A DNA stretch of 64,000 bases from Saccopteryx bilineata (Eukaryota; Chordata; Mammalia; Chiroptera; Emballonuridae), in assembly GCF_036850765.1 (NCBI RefSeq), contig NC_089491.1, positions 185,483,520 through 185,547,519 on the forward strand, written 5' to 3'. Below are positions 1-11,500 of this stretch, one piece after another. The notes under the pieces are model-generated. The model searched no databases. It saw only the letters and a list, made by a program, of their open reading frames with translations, and was not told the DNA's origin. The first letter of the stretch is position 1; every line of letters starts with the position of its first letter. Position numbers and translations under genes: made by a program.

Positions 1-882
1 ATTATCTGCCAAGTCCTTCTTGTTAGCGTTTATCCCTTAATATGGAGGCTCTATCAATCAGAAGTTGCCCCCGCCCCTTTAGCGAGAGGCACTAAAAAAT
101 ATCACGCCTCTTGTCTTGGTTCGCTGAACTGAGAGAGATCTTATCAATTAGAACCGAGGGTGCGCAGATTTTATGGGTTAAGCTAATTTCAGTGATTGGG
201 TCGCAAATGTGCTTCCGAAGGTATTTTAGGCTGCCTGCGCGCGCCCCTCCCCCAACGCTTGATTGTTAGCTTGAATGGCTGGGTGAGGTGCCCCGCCCAC
301 GGAGAGAATCTCCCAAGCCTCTCCCGCTCGCCCCGCCGCTGGCGGCTGGACCGCACCAGGCGCAGGATAATGGAGCCCCCTGGGTGTGCGGGCCAGCAGG
401 GCGCCCTGGGCGCGTGGAATGCCCAAGGCACGCATGCGAATGGGGCTCTCCTGGCACCGGTGGCCGGCGACCCCCACTCGCAGTGTGCGGGCTGCTGGGA
501 ACGTCAGCGGTGCTCAACCCGCCCTGGCACGCTCGCGGCGGCAATTCGGGGCGGCCGCTCGCGGTGGTGGCTTGCAGGGGCTCGCGGAGGCTCGCGATGG
601 CGGCTCGCGTCGGCCGCTCTCGGCGGCTCACGGTTCCCAAGTATATGGGCTGACTCACCGCAGGCGCACTCCCTCGTGGCTTGAATGAGCGTCGCTGCTG
701 CAGTAGCTTCCTCCACACCCTCGTCTCTCAGATTCAAGTGATAACAGTCCTTTTGCTTTCAGTTTGTGTGGAACTCCGGAATGCTCCGAGGATAAATTTT
801 TCTGTTTCTAGTTGATAAATTTGTTGTGATTTAGGGGAGAGCTGTCGGACGCGCTTCTCACGGCGCCATTTCCGTGACGTCA
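1..882 (-). mobile_element. L1 retrotransposon 5'UTR, 5' end of an element running off the left edge
   Basis: Reverse complement of the 5'UTR of the L1 at 4581-12646. Bases 1-190 pair with 5450-5640 and bases 690-882 pair with 4583-4760. The L1 5' terminus lies at about 882, with the palindrome TGACGTCA at 875-882 and a GGCGCCATTT block just inside it. The middle (about 440-660) is GC- and CpG-rich but lacks the 65-bp tandem array of the plus-strand copy. Open frames across 189-737 are by-products of CpG-rich non-coding DNA. The 3' part and the left TSD are outside the window. Confidence 0.9.
875..882 (-). promoter_or_regulatory. CRE-type palindrome at the L1 5' terminus
   Basis: Perfect TGACGTCA (CREB/ATF consensus) at the first bases of the minus-strand L1, followed inside the element by a YY1-like AAATGGCGCC. 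The same pair occurs at the 5' end of the L1 at 4583-4603, and the palindrome alone at 20575-20582. Placement suggests a core promoter element. Binding is inferred, not shown. Confidence 0.55.
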
Positions 883-3741
883 GACCTTTTAGTTTTTATT
901 TGCTAGATTTTCATGTTTTTTTTCTTTTTCAGTTTTCTGTAGCGAACATGTATTTTGTGAAAATTTAAAGCATTAGTTTCAATTTTTAAAGACTGAACTT
1001 GTCAGAGAACTTCAATTATAGTCTCAAACAATTTCTTCCATAAATGAGTCCTTTAGTCATCTTCCCAGTAAGAAGGAGTGCCCCTCAGGCCAGGGCTCAC
1101 TAATGTTTATGCTGAACTTTGCCAATTCAGAAGGGGTTCATTAGGCAAGAAAGAGAAAGGGTATTTCAGGCAAGGGGATAAACAACATTGGCACAGAAGA
1201 TGGGTTGTCATGATGATCAGTCTCTAGGAATTGCAGAGTGGGACATGAGAGGTGGGTCTGAAACAGACAACAGGTTCATTGAGTGAAGGGCACTATAGTC
1301 TGTCTCTTGGAGTTGGGACTTGCACCTGCTGTACACGAGAAGCCAGTGGGAAACTTTGAACAGAAAAGTGCGGTAATTAATTTCATTGTAGAATTTGGTG
1401 CTCTGGCTGCATTATTTGTGGTCTTGGTTTGTGCCTGACACACAGCAAAGGTTCAGTAAATGTTTATTTGACTAAAGAAGTGAATATAAAGGGGTAATGC
1501 TGGAGGCAGGGGGGCAGTACACAGGCAGTTGGAGCAATCTCAAAAGAGATGGCGACGTCCTGAACAAAGACACTGGCTACTGGATTGAGGAGAAAAAAAT
1601 AGCTTAGAAGGAAATTTGAGGTTTCTGGTTGAACATTTAAGGACCTTGGAGGTTCCTTTTCCGGTTCACAAGACAACAAAAAAGGGCTGAACCAATAGGA
1701 GATCAACAACTCTTCTGAGATGCAGCAGAGAAATGAGGTCTTGGGCAACCACTGCCTCCAAAGTTGAAGAGACAGACAAGCAGACCCAGAAGATCAGAGC
1801 TCATTCCCAGGAGCAAAAGCCTCTGCAGGAATCAGCACTGACAGGGGAGATAATCTCTAACAGATGAGTCACTAGAGACTCCGTGTGGACAAGTTTGAGA
1901 GGTTGAAGCTCCAAGACAGTCCAGTTGTGGGGGGTGGACATACTTCTGGAGTTTTACCTCTAAGAGCCCTACAGGCTTTCTGAGGATCAGAGAAAAGTCC
2001 CTTCATGCTCCTGGCAGAGGGGTGGGGAAAGTAGCCATTAACAAATATGCCCAAAGTATTCTGTTCTTGACAAGACTTGCTCTCAGGAGAAACCATGCAG
2101 GTGAGCAGAGAGTGGAGGAAAATATTTAAAGTGTTAAAGAAAAGGATCCACCAACCTGGAATCTGTTTTAATTTAATGGTCCTTCTGAGAGAAGACAATT
2201 TGAAAGGCAGACTGAAGCTAAGGAGGCTTTATTGGCTGCCTGGGTGTGGGCTGAAGTGCAGAGTGTGCGTATAGACTTTTCTGGCTATTTTGTCATTGTC
2301 CTAGGGACTGAGTAGATTAATCAAGAGTGAGAACAGGAGAAGGAAGTTGGTGAGGAACACTTTGGACATGACACGTCTATGGACATGACATCAAGGCATC
2401 TATATGCAACAGGGAAATGAGCTTGGGCTAAAGCTGCAGGTCTGCACATCATCAGCATGTGGCTGCCAGTGAGTTTGGTTTCATCATCCAGGGAAAGTAC
2501 ATCAAGAGAAAAAGAAGGAACTGAGGAGAGAACCCTGAGAAATGACAGCATTGAGACTGTGTCAGTTAGGACTGCATGTGGCTGCAACTGAAAATCTGCA
2601 TTGTATTTTAAACAAACAGGATTTACTCTTCTCACATAACATATAGTCTTGAATTGGGTATTTAGTCAGTGTAGAAATCTCTCTAAGGTATGTTTTCCTT
2701 TAGCTTCTAGTCACAGGTTTGCCGGGAGCAATCCCAGTCATGGCATCTGCATTCCTGCAGGAAGAAGGAATGCGTGCCCGTAGCAGGAGGGCAACACTTT
2801 GCTGGGAAGCCCACAGCTGACTTCTGTGTATGTCACATTGATTGGAACTTTCTCCTCGGCCTAGCCTGCTTGAAAGATGGCTAGGGAGATGGAGGTTGGG
2901 AATGGTTAGCTAATCAATAGTATCTGCTATAGGTGATTAAGTAGAAAAAAAAAGAGGATTTGAGGGAAAACAAAAAAGCAAAAATTTTCAAACATCATAA
3001 AGTCTTAATTCCATCAAATACCTGAGAATGCCAGTGAAATAAGAATGGCATGTAGTGATGGAAAGGTCATGGTCACAAGAGCAGAGAAGTTTCAATGGAG
3101 TGGTGAGGGAGGGACCTGGACTCCAATGGTTCAGAAATAAATAAGCAAATAGATGACAAGAACCCTGGGCTACTCTTCTTCTTTTTTTTTTCTTTTGCCT
3201 TAGTGCTTATAAAAGTACAGGTGTCACATATATGTAAGTCATGACACGCAGTGATGAAATGAATACCACTGTAACTGAGCAACACAAATGTGGCTTCAGC
3301 TGCCTGCCGCAACAAAAGTAAAAATCGCGGCATTTGCTAGTGCAAAGCAAAAGAGGTTTAATCAGGTGCAGAGACCTGGGAGAATCAGGGACTCCCATGT
3401 CAAAGACCATCTCCCCGTCCTGCTCAAGCCCTTGGTTCTTAGAGAGATAGGGATATCCATTTCTTGCTAGCTTTTCACGGATGGGGTCCTGTCCATTCAT
3501 GTTTCTAGCTTTGAGCACACTCGGTGTAAGAAACTCACCTTGACCCATCTGGGTAAATGGGGGATCTTCCCCGGTGCTCCCCGACTCTGTATGGTCACAC
3601 CATCACCCACATGAGAAACAGAAGACGGCCAATACTCTTGCATGTACCAGACCCTGAGGACCACTCTTTCAGGAAGTTTGATTCTAAACGACAGAATAAA
3701 GTAAGTGATGTAGGCTAAAGGGGGAAAAGCCAAGAAAATCT
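883..3741. other. Old intergenic sequence, no gene seen
   Basis: About 2.9 kb of AT-moderate unique-looking sequence. Its open frames are short, overlap on both strands and show no domain. About 1420-1485 resembles the conserved 3' end of MIR/L2 elements (an AGTAAATGTTTATTTGA-like run), weakly. A pyrimidine run lies near 3177-3196. Nothing else could be assigned. Confidence 0.5.
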
Positions 3742-3958
3742 TTTATATTTTTTTTATTGAATTTATTGGTGTGACATGGGTTAATAAAATTTCAGGTGTA
3801 CAATTCTGTAATACATCATTTGTATATTGTATTAGGTGTTCATCAATCCAATCAAGTCTCTTTCTGTCACCATTTCTTCTCCTTTTACCCTCTTTGAACC
3901 CCCACCCTCTTTCCCTCTTGTAATTGTCATACTATTGTTTGTGTCTATGACAAAGGCT
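3742..3958 (-). mobile_element. L1 3'-end fragment, antisense
   Basis: Begins with a T-rich run (the reversed poly-A tail) and continues with the reversed L1 3' terminus (TTTCAGGTGTACAATTCTG core). The same antisense 3' end recurs at 3959-4185, 14445-14524 and 20115-20340. Truncated at its 5' side and diverged, so an old insertion. Confidence 0.65.
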
Positions 3959-4185
3959 TTTTAAAAATTAAATTTATTAATATTGATTAATAACAACATA
4001 AAAATTTCAGGTGTACAATTTTATAACATGACATCTGTGTACTGTATTGTGTGCTCACCCCCTGAAATCTAGTTTCCTTTTATCATTTTCTATTTGACCC
4101 CCTTTACCCTCCTCATCCTCTCGAACTCTCCTACCCTTCTGGTAGCCACCACACTGATATCTGTATCTATGAGCATATTAAAAGG
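3959..4185 (-). mobile_element. Second L1 3'-end fragment, antisense
   Basis: Directly adjoins the previous fragment and repeats the same reversed L1 3' terminus, starting from its own T-rich run. It is either a second insertion into the tail of the first or a local duplication. The two copies differ at many positions, which favours separate insertions. Confidence 0.6.
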
Positions 4186-4566
4186 CATTAAAAAACAGAT
4201 TGGAAGGTTAAAGACAGAGGGGAGAATGGGAACATGTCTAGCAGCATTGCGGTGCCCACCAGATGAGATCTAGGGGACTAGCAAGGAGCCATGTGGCTAG
4301 TTCTGCTGGGTGTGCTTTTCACACAAAAGGCACAATCAACACTTCTCTACCTACTACAGGGGCAAGTCTAGGAAGAACATGGTTAACACCCAGCAAGACA
4401 AATGAAGGTCAAAGCTGCCTGTTTGCTGGAGAGTAAGGCTTTGAAACATGACCCCTGACAGGTTATAGGAAGGGTGCTCAGCTCTTTGCCTGGGGTGAAT
4501 TGCACAGTGGCAGGCTTAAACCAACTGGTTTGTCTCTGGACACACACATTAGAAATATGCTCATTT

Positions 4567-4580
4567 AAGATTGTCACTAT
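4567..4580. repeat. Left target-site duplication of L1-1
   Basis: AAGATTGTCACTAT directly before the L1 5' end. The partner AAGATTGTCCCTAT (one mismatch) follows the poly-A tail at 12647-12660. It shows the element inserted by target-primed reverse transcription and is full length. Confidence 0.92.
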
Positions 4581-4582
4581 AG

Positions 4583-4603
4583 TGACGTCACGGAAATGGC
4601 GCC
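4583..4603 (+). promoter_or_regulatory. CRE palindrome and YY1-like site at the L1-1 5' end
   Basis: TGACGTCA at 4583-4590, starting at base 3 of the element, then AAATGGCGCC at 4594-4603. In human L1 a YY1 site near the 5' end directs accurate initiation; a similar role here is inference. The arrangement is shared with the minus-strand copy ending at 882, and partly with the copy at 20575, where the second site has changed to AAATGGTGCA. Confidence 0.55.
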
Positions 4604-4800
4604 GTGAGCAGCGCGTCCGACAGATCTCCCCAAAATCACAACAAATTTATCAACTAGAAACAGAAAAATTTATCCTTGGAGCATTCCGGAGTTCCACACA
4701 AACTGAAAGCGAAAGGACTGTTATCACTTGAATCTGAGAAATGAGGGTGTAGAGGAAGCTACCGCAGGGACGTTCATTCAAGCCGTGGAGGGAGTGCGCC

Positions 4801-5115
4801 GGTGGTGAGTCAGCCCACGCTCGGGAGCCGCGAGCAGCCGCTGGCACGCGCCCGGTCCGGTTGCAGAGCGAGTACCGCCCACACTCAGGAGCCCCAGAGG
4901 GAGTGCGCCTGCGGTGAGTCGGCCCACACTCAGGAGCGGCGAGCAGCCGCCGGCGCGCGCCCAGTCCAATTGCAGAGTGAGTACCGCCCACACTTGGGAG
5001 TGGCGAGCAGCCGCCGGCATGCGCCCAGTCCGGTTGCAGAGTGAGTACCACCCACACTCGAGAGCAGGCAAGCAGCCGCCAGCGCGCGCCCGGTCTGGTT
5101 GCAGAGCGAGCACCG
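4801..5115 (+). repeat. 65-bp tandem array in the L1-1 5'UTR
   Basis: Four CpG-rich units of about 65 bp, each containing GAGCAGCCGC and a TTGCAGAG(C/T)GAG(T/C)ACC run. Unit joints fall near 4866, 4975, 5040 and 5105. An extra 44-bp block sits between the first and second units. Tandem 5'UTR repeats are known in L1s such as mouse, where the monomers carry promoter activity; that role here is inference. The frames open across the array are a by-product of its repeat length and GC content. Confidence 0.8.
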
Positions 5116-6217
5116 CTAACTTTCCCAGCGGCCCGCGCACTGTGAGTGAGAGACCCCAGCCACCGGTGCCCGGAGCACCCCGTTCGCGCGCGTGCCCTGG
5201 GCAATCCACGCGCCCAGAGCGCCCTACTGGCCCGCACACCCAGGGTGCCCCATTATCCTGCACCTGGTGTGCCCCAGCCGCCAGCAGCGGGGAGAGCGGG
5301 AGAGGCGCCAAGGCGGTCTTCCCTACTTGGGAGATTCTCTCTGTGGGCGGGGCACCTCACCCAGCCATTCAAGCTAACAATCAAGCATTGGGGGAGGGGC
5401 GCTCAGGCAGCCTGAAATACCTTCGGGAGCACAGCTGCGACCCAATCACTGAAATTAGCTTAACCCATGAAATCTGCGCACCCACAGGTTCTAGTTGATA
5501 AGATCTCTCTCAGTTCAGCGATCCAAGACAAGAGGCGTGATATTTTTTAGTGCCTCTTGCTAAAGGGGCGGGGGCAACTTCTGATTGATAGAGCCTCCAT
5601 ATTCAGGGATAAATGCTAACAAGAGGGACTTGGCAGATAATAAGATCTATACTACACTAGTCACAAGCAGAGACTAGTGCCTCTTCTTCCCAGCCAAAAC
5701 AGGCTACAAAGTGTGGAAAGCCTGGGTTGAGTGGTCCAACTGAATGCTACGCGCTAAACAGTCACCTTGACAACAATTGACTCCCACCCCTGCCTGATTA
5801 CACTGGAGGCTCTGACTGCCAGAGCCTTTCCCAAAGCCTTGCACTGAGTGGGGATAGAGTGGGGATTTCCCAGCTCTTTGAGCCTCTTATTCCCCAGGCA
5901 GAAGCAGTTGCAGCCTTATAACTGGATCACCAGGCTGCTAAATCAGGAAGGGGGGACTAGGAGAGAGACTTTAGGAAAGCAAACTCTCTCATCGTTGGAC
6001 CCTGCAAATGCCAAGAAGCCTTGACTACCAGCAAGACTAAAGCCAATTATATGACATTGCCATAGAATCCCATCAACTGCAAATCCCTACCTAAATGTGA
6101 CACAGGGGCAGGCCTGGGGTACAGAGTCACCGACCAGGAAGAGGAAGAGAAAAGAAAAAGGAAGAAGTTAACCTCTCATAATCAAGAAAAATCCACAGAC
6201 TTTACAACTTGTTCCAC

Positions 6218-7195
6218 TAATTTTTTTTTGTTGTTGTTTATTTCTTCTATCTTATTGCCTTTATTATTATTATTTCTCTTTCCTCCACCTCGGTCCTTCT
6301 ATTCTCTGCCCATCTTATGCTTCCCTTTTCTTGAACTACACTACCCATGAGTGTTACATTTTATTTCTCTTCTTCATCCTCACCCTCCTTTAAGGTTATA
6401 CTCCAAAACACTTAACTCTCACTCTCTCCTCTTTTTTTTTTTTTTTGTTATTTTTTTTTGCTTTATTTTTTTTTTTGTCTTGGTTTTTTTTTCTTGCTTC
6501 GTTTTTCTCTTTTTCTTATTTTCTCCTTTCTATTCGTTTTTTCTTTTCATGTTTTACTTTCCTCTCATTTAATCCTCAATCACAAACAAATTAGTTAATT
6601 TGGGACTCAAGGGTTTTTTTTGGCTTTATTTTTCTTTTTCGCTTTTGTTTTTTTCTTGTTTGTTTGTTTATTTTTGTGGCATTTTGGGTACTTTTTACGT
6701 TGCTTTTTAACTCACTAGCATTCCTCCCAACCCAAGGTCTCCATTGTATTTAGTCTGCGCTCCACTTAATACAACAGATTTTTACTTATTATTTTTATTT
6801 TTTTCTTCTTTTGTATTCTTTTTTTTCCTCCTTTTCTCTGGTTCCCTCTTATCCCTCTCATTATATCTCTTAGTTGACCATCACTTACAAGCAAATCATC
6901 TTATGCTTGTCTAAGATTTTCTTCCTTTTTTTTTTTTTGCATTTAGTAGGTCCCTACTCCCTTTTTTTGCCCCTTGAACTCTTCACCCCAAATCAGGCCC
7001 TCCATTATAGGCAGTTTTTGTTCCATTTAGCATAATATAATTCACAGGTCATCACGATATTTCCCTGAGAACGGGAGAAGAGGGAAAGAGAAGAAAGAAA
7101 AAAGAGGGAAATAATGAATTATTACTGTTTTTTTTTTGTGGGGTGTTTTACCTTTTTTTTTTTTTTTTTTACTTTTTACTTTTTACTCTTTATTA
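6218..7195 (+). other. Pyrimidine-rich 3' half of the L1-1 5'UTR
   Basis: About 1 kb of T/C-rich sense-strand sequence with many runs of 8 or more T, for example near 6430-6500, 6927-6940 and 7150-7170. It is interrupted only by short mixed stretches and ends just before ORF1. No protein is encoded. It may be a feature of this L1 lineage. The L1-2 copy lacks the region because of a deletion. Confidence 0.75.
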
Positions 7196-7230
7196 ATTCT
7201 AATTAGTGCTATCAACAAGACCACCCTCAG

Positions 7231-8226
7231 ATGCCAATAAGAAAGAGGAAATCAAATATTATAAATACAAAAGAAAGAGAGGTAACACAAATAGATGTGG
7301 AAAAATCTATGGAGAAAAGACTTAATATATTGGAAGCCTTGGAGCCAAATGACAGAAAATTTAAAATAGAAATCTTAAAAATACTCAGAGATATACAAGA
7401 AAACACAGAAAGGCAATTTACGGAGATCAGAAAACAACTCAATGAACACAAAGAATATATTACCAAGGAAATTGAAACTATAAAAACAAATCAAACAGAA
7501 ATGAAAAACTCAATTCACGAGCTTAAAAACGAGGTAACAAGCTTAGCTAACAGAACAGCCCAGATTGAAGATAGGATTAGTGAAATAGAAGACAAACAAC
7601 TTGAGGCACAACAGAGAGAAGAAGAAAGAGACTTAAAAATAATAAAAAACGAGAAAGCCCTACAGGAATTGTCTGACTCCATCAGAAAGAATAACATAAG
7701 AATAATAGGTATATCAGAGGGAGAAGAGAAAGAAAATGGAATGGAGAATATACTCAAACAAATAATAGATGAGAACTTCCCAAGCCTGTGGAAAGATCTA
7801 AAGCCTCAAATACATGAAGCAAACAGAACACCGAGTTTTCCTAACCCCAACAAACCCACTCCAAGGCACATCATAATAAAGATGGCACAAACCAATGACA
7901 AAGAAAAAATTCTCAAGGCAGCCAGGGAAAAGAAGAGTACAACATATAAAGGAAGGCCTATTAGATTATCATCAGATTTCTCCGCAGAAACTCTACAAGC
8001 TAGAAGAGAGTGGACCCCAATATTTAAAGCCCTGAAAGAGAGGAACTTTCAGCCAAGAATACTATACCCATCAAAGCTATCCTTCAAGTATGAAGGAGAT
8101 ATAAAAACATTCACAAATACAGAAAAGATGAGAGAATTTATCAGCAGAAAGCCCCCACTCCAGGAAATACTAAAGGGGGTTTTCCAACCAGATTCAAAGA
8201 ACAAAAGAAAACAACACCACAAGTAA
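7231..8226 (+). CDS. L1 ORF1 protein, intact (RNA-binding chaperone)
   Basis: 331 codons, close to the 338 of human ORF1p, with no internal stop. ORF1p is a trimeric nucleic-acid chaperone that coats L1 RNA in cytoplasmic RNPs and is needed for retrotransposition. Residues about 1-20 are basic, about 25-145 are a charged coiled coil rich in E/K with regular I/L spacing, about 150-250 form the RRM-like domain (NNIRIIGISEGEE at its start), and about 250-325 the C-terminal domain (ARREWTPIF, NFQPRILYPSKLSF). The start is the first ATG after the pyrimidine-rich leader. It lies 328 bp upstream of ORF2. The translation is complete although its partner ORF2 is disabled, which suggests either a recent insertion or chance survival. 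Confidence 0.93.
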   Translation: MPIRKRKSNIINTKEREVTQIDVEKSMEKRLNILEALEPNDRKFKIEILKILRDIQENTERQFTEIRKQLNEHKEYITKEIETIKTNQTEMKNSIHELKNEVTSLANRTAQIEDRISEIEDKQLEAQQREEERDLKIIKNEKALQELSDSIRKNNIRIIGISEGEEKENGMENILKQIIDENFPSLWKDLKPQIHEANRTPSFPNPNKPTPRHIIIKMAQTNDKEKILKAAREKKSTTYKGRPIRLSSDFSAETLQARREWTPIFKALKERNFQPRILYPSKLSFKYEGDIKTFTNTEKMREFISRKPPLQEILKGVFQPDSKNKRKQHHK

Positions 8227-8554
8227 CAGCTCCACCAAGAACACAATAAAACCAAACTTAAACTGTGACAACAAAAGAAAAAAAGGGGGATGGAGAGCAT
8301 GGAGATTAACAGTAGCAAAGGATGATGAAGTGCAGAAATACTCATAAGAGAGAGTACTACAATGAATATAGTAGGTACCCTTTTCATTACTTAATGGTAA
8401 CCACCCTTGAAAAAACCACCACAAAAACACTTGACTTAAAAAAGGTAGCAACAGAGGAAAGAAGTATGGAACACAAACAAACAAAAACAAATGATAGAAA
8501 AACAAAAGAGAAGAATCAAACTAGATACAAAACTAACAGAAAGCAATTTATAAA
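8227..8554 (+). other. L1-1 inter-ORF spacer
   Basis: A-rich sequence between ORF1 and ORF2, present in the same form in L1-2 (about 22323-22644). A short open frame at 8322-8564 overlaps the ORF2 start. It has no recognised domain, and its counterpart in L1-2 is open over a shorter range, so I do not call it a gene. Confidence 0.7.
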
Positions 8555-11500
8555 ATGGCAGTAGGGAACCCACAAGTGTCAATAACTACACTTAATGTAA
8601 ATGGATTAAACTTACCAATAAAAAGACACAGAGTAGCAGAATGGATTAAAAAAGAAAATCCAACTATATGCTGCCTATAAGAAACACATCTAAGCAACAA
8701 GGATAAAAACAAATTCAAAGTGAAAGGCTGGAAAACAATACTCCAAGAAAACAACACCCAAAAAAAAGCAGGTGTAGCAATACTCATATCTAATAATGCT
8801 GACTACAAGACAGAAAAAGTACTCAGAGACAAAAATGGTCATTTCATAATGATTAAGGGGAAGTTGAATCAAGAAGACATAACAATCCTTAATATATATG
8901 CACCAAACCAAGGAGCACCAAAATATATAAGACAGCTACTTATTGACCTTAAAACAAAAACTAACAAAAATACAATCATACTTGGAGACCTCAATACACC
9001 GCTAATGGCTCTAGATCGGTCATCCAAACAGAGAATCAATAAAGATATAGTGGCCTTAAATGAAATACTAGAACACCTGGATATGATAGACATCTACAGG
9101 ACACTTCATCCCAAAGCGACAGAGTATACATTTTTCTCTAGTGTACATGGAACATTCTCAAGAATTGACCATATGTTGGGCCACAAAGACAATATCAGCA
9201 AATTTAGAAAAATTGAAATTGTACCAAGCATATTTTCTGATCATAAAGCCTTGAAACTAGAATTCAACTGCAAAAAAGAGGGGGAAAACCCCACAAAAAT
9301 GTGGAAACTAAACAACATACTTCTAAAAAATGAATGGGTCAAAGAAGAAATAAGCGCAGAGATCAAAAGATATATACAGACAAATGAAAATGAAAATACG
9401 ACATATCAGAATATCTGGGATGCAGGAAAAGCAGTAAGAAGAGGAAAGTTCATATCACTTCAGGCCTATATGAACAAACAAGAGAGAGCCGAAGTAAACC
9501 ACTTAACTTCACACCTTAAGGAACTAGAAAAAGAAGAACAAAGACAACCCAAAACCAGCCGAAGAAAGGAGATAATAAAAATCAGAGCAGAAATAAATGA
9601 AATAGAGAACAGAAAAACTATAGAAAAAATCAATAAACAAGGAGCTGGTTCTTTGAAAAGATCAACAAAATTGACAAACCCTTGGCAAGACTCACCAAGA
9701 AAAAAAGGCACAGGACTCATATAAATAAAATCCAAAATGAAAGAGGAGAGATCACCACAGACATCATAGATATACAAAGAATTATTGTAGAATACTATGA
9801 AAAATTATATGCCACCAAATACAACAATCTAGAAGAAATGGATAAATTCCTAGAACAATACAACCTTCCTAGACTGAGTCATGAAGAAGCAGAAAGCCTA
9901 AACAGACCAATCAGCAGGGAGGAAATAGAAAAAACTATTAAAAACCTCCCCAAAAATAAAAGTCCAGGCCCAGACGGTTATACTAGTGAATTCTATCAAA
10001 CATTCAAAGAAGACTTGGTTCCTATTCTACTCAAAGTCTTCCAAAAAATTGAAGAAGAAGCAATACTTCCAAACACATTTTATGAGGCCAACATAACCCT
10101 CATACCAAAACCTGGCAAGGATGGCACAAAGAAAGAAAACTACAGACCAATATCTCTAATGAATACAGATGTTAAAATACCAAACAAAATACTGGCAAAC
10201 TGAATACAACAACATATTAAAAAAATAATACATCATGATCAAGTGGGTTTCATCCCAGAATCTCAAGGATGGTTCAACATACGCAAAACGGTTAACGTAA
10301 TACACCGTATCAACAAAACAAAGAACAAAAACCACATGATTTTATCAATAAATGCAGAAAAGGCTTTTGATAAAATACAACACAATTTTATGTTTAAGAC
10401 TCTCAACAAAATGGGTATAGAAGGAAAATATCTCAACATGATAAAGGCCATATATGATAAACCATCAGCCAACATCCTATTAAACGGCATATAACTGAGT
10501 ACTTTCTACCTTAAATCAGGAACAATACAGGGTTGTCCACTCTCTCCACTCTTATTCAACGTGGTGCTAGAAGTTCTGGCCAGAGCAATCAGACAAGACA
10601 AAGAAATAAAAGGCATCCATATCGGAAAAGAAGAAGTAAAGGTATCACTTTTTGCTGATGATATGATCCTATACATCGAACACCCGAAGGACTCCACAAA
10701 AAGATTATTAGAAACAATAAACCAATACAGTAAGGTCGCAGGATACAAAATTAACATACAAAAGTCCATAGCCTTTCTATATGCCAACAATGAAATATTA
10801 GAAAACGAACTCAAAAAAATAATCCCCTTCACGATTGCAACAAAAAAAATAAAATACCTAGGAATAAACATAACAAAGAATGTAAAGGACCTATATAATG
10901 AAAATTACAAAGCATTGTTAAGGGAAATCGAAAAAGATACAATGAGATGGAAAAATATTCCTTGTTCTTGGATAGGAAGAATAAATATAATCAAAATGGC
11001 CATATTACCCAAAGCAATATACAAATTTAATGCAATTCCCATCCAAATCCCTATGAGATTTTTTAAAGAAATGGAACAAAAAATCATCAGATTTATATGG
11101 AACTATAAAAAACCCCGAATAGCCAAAACAATCCTAAGGAAAAAGAATGAAGCTGGGGGCATTACAATACCTGACTTTAAAGTATATTATAGGGCCACGA
11201 TAATCAAAACAGCATGGTATTGGCAAAAAAATAGACACTCAGACCAATGGAACAGAATAGAAAGCCCAGAAATAAAACCACATATATATGGTCAAATAAT
11301 CTTTGATAAAGGGGCCAACAACACACAATGGAGAAAAGAAAGCCTCTTCAACAAATGGTGTTGGGAAAACTGGAAAGCCACATGCAAAAGAATGAAACTC
11401 GACTACAGCCTGTCCCCATGTACTAAAATTAATTCAAAATGGATCAAAGACCTAAATATAAGACCTGAAACAATAAAGTGCATAGAAGAAGACATAGGTA

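Noticed and set aside
189..737. Overlapping open frames of 77-162 codons on both strands
   Set aside because: They lie in the CpG-rich L1 5'UTR, where stop codons are rare by composition. The same occurs at 4650-5498. No domain and no conserved start between the copies.
3073..3733. Several open frames on the minus strand near 3.1-3.7 kb
   Set aside because: Short, overlapping in different frames, no domain, no splice or promoter context.
8322..8564. 80-codon frame between L1-1 ORF1 and ORF2
   Set aside because: Inter-ORF spacer. The counterpart in L1-2 is open over a shorter range and shifted, and no protein is known from this position.
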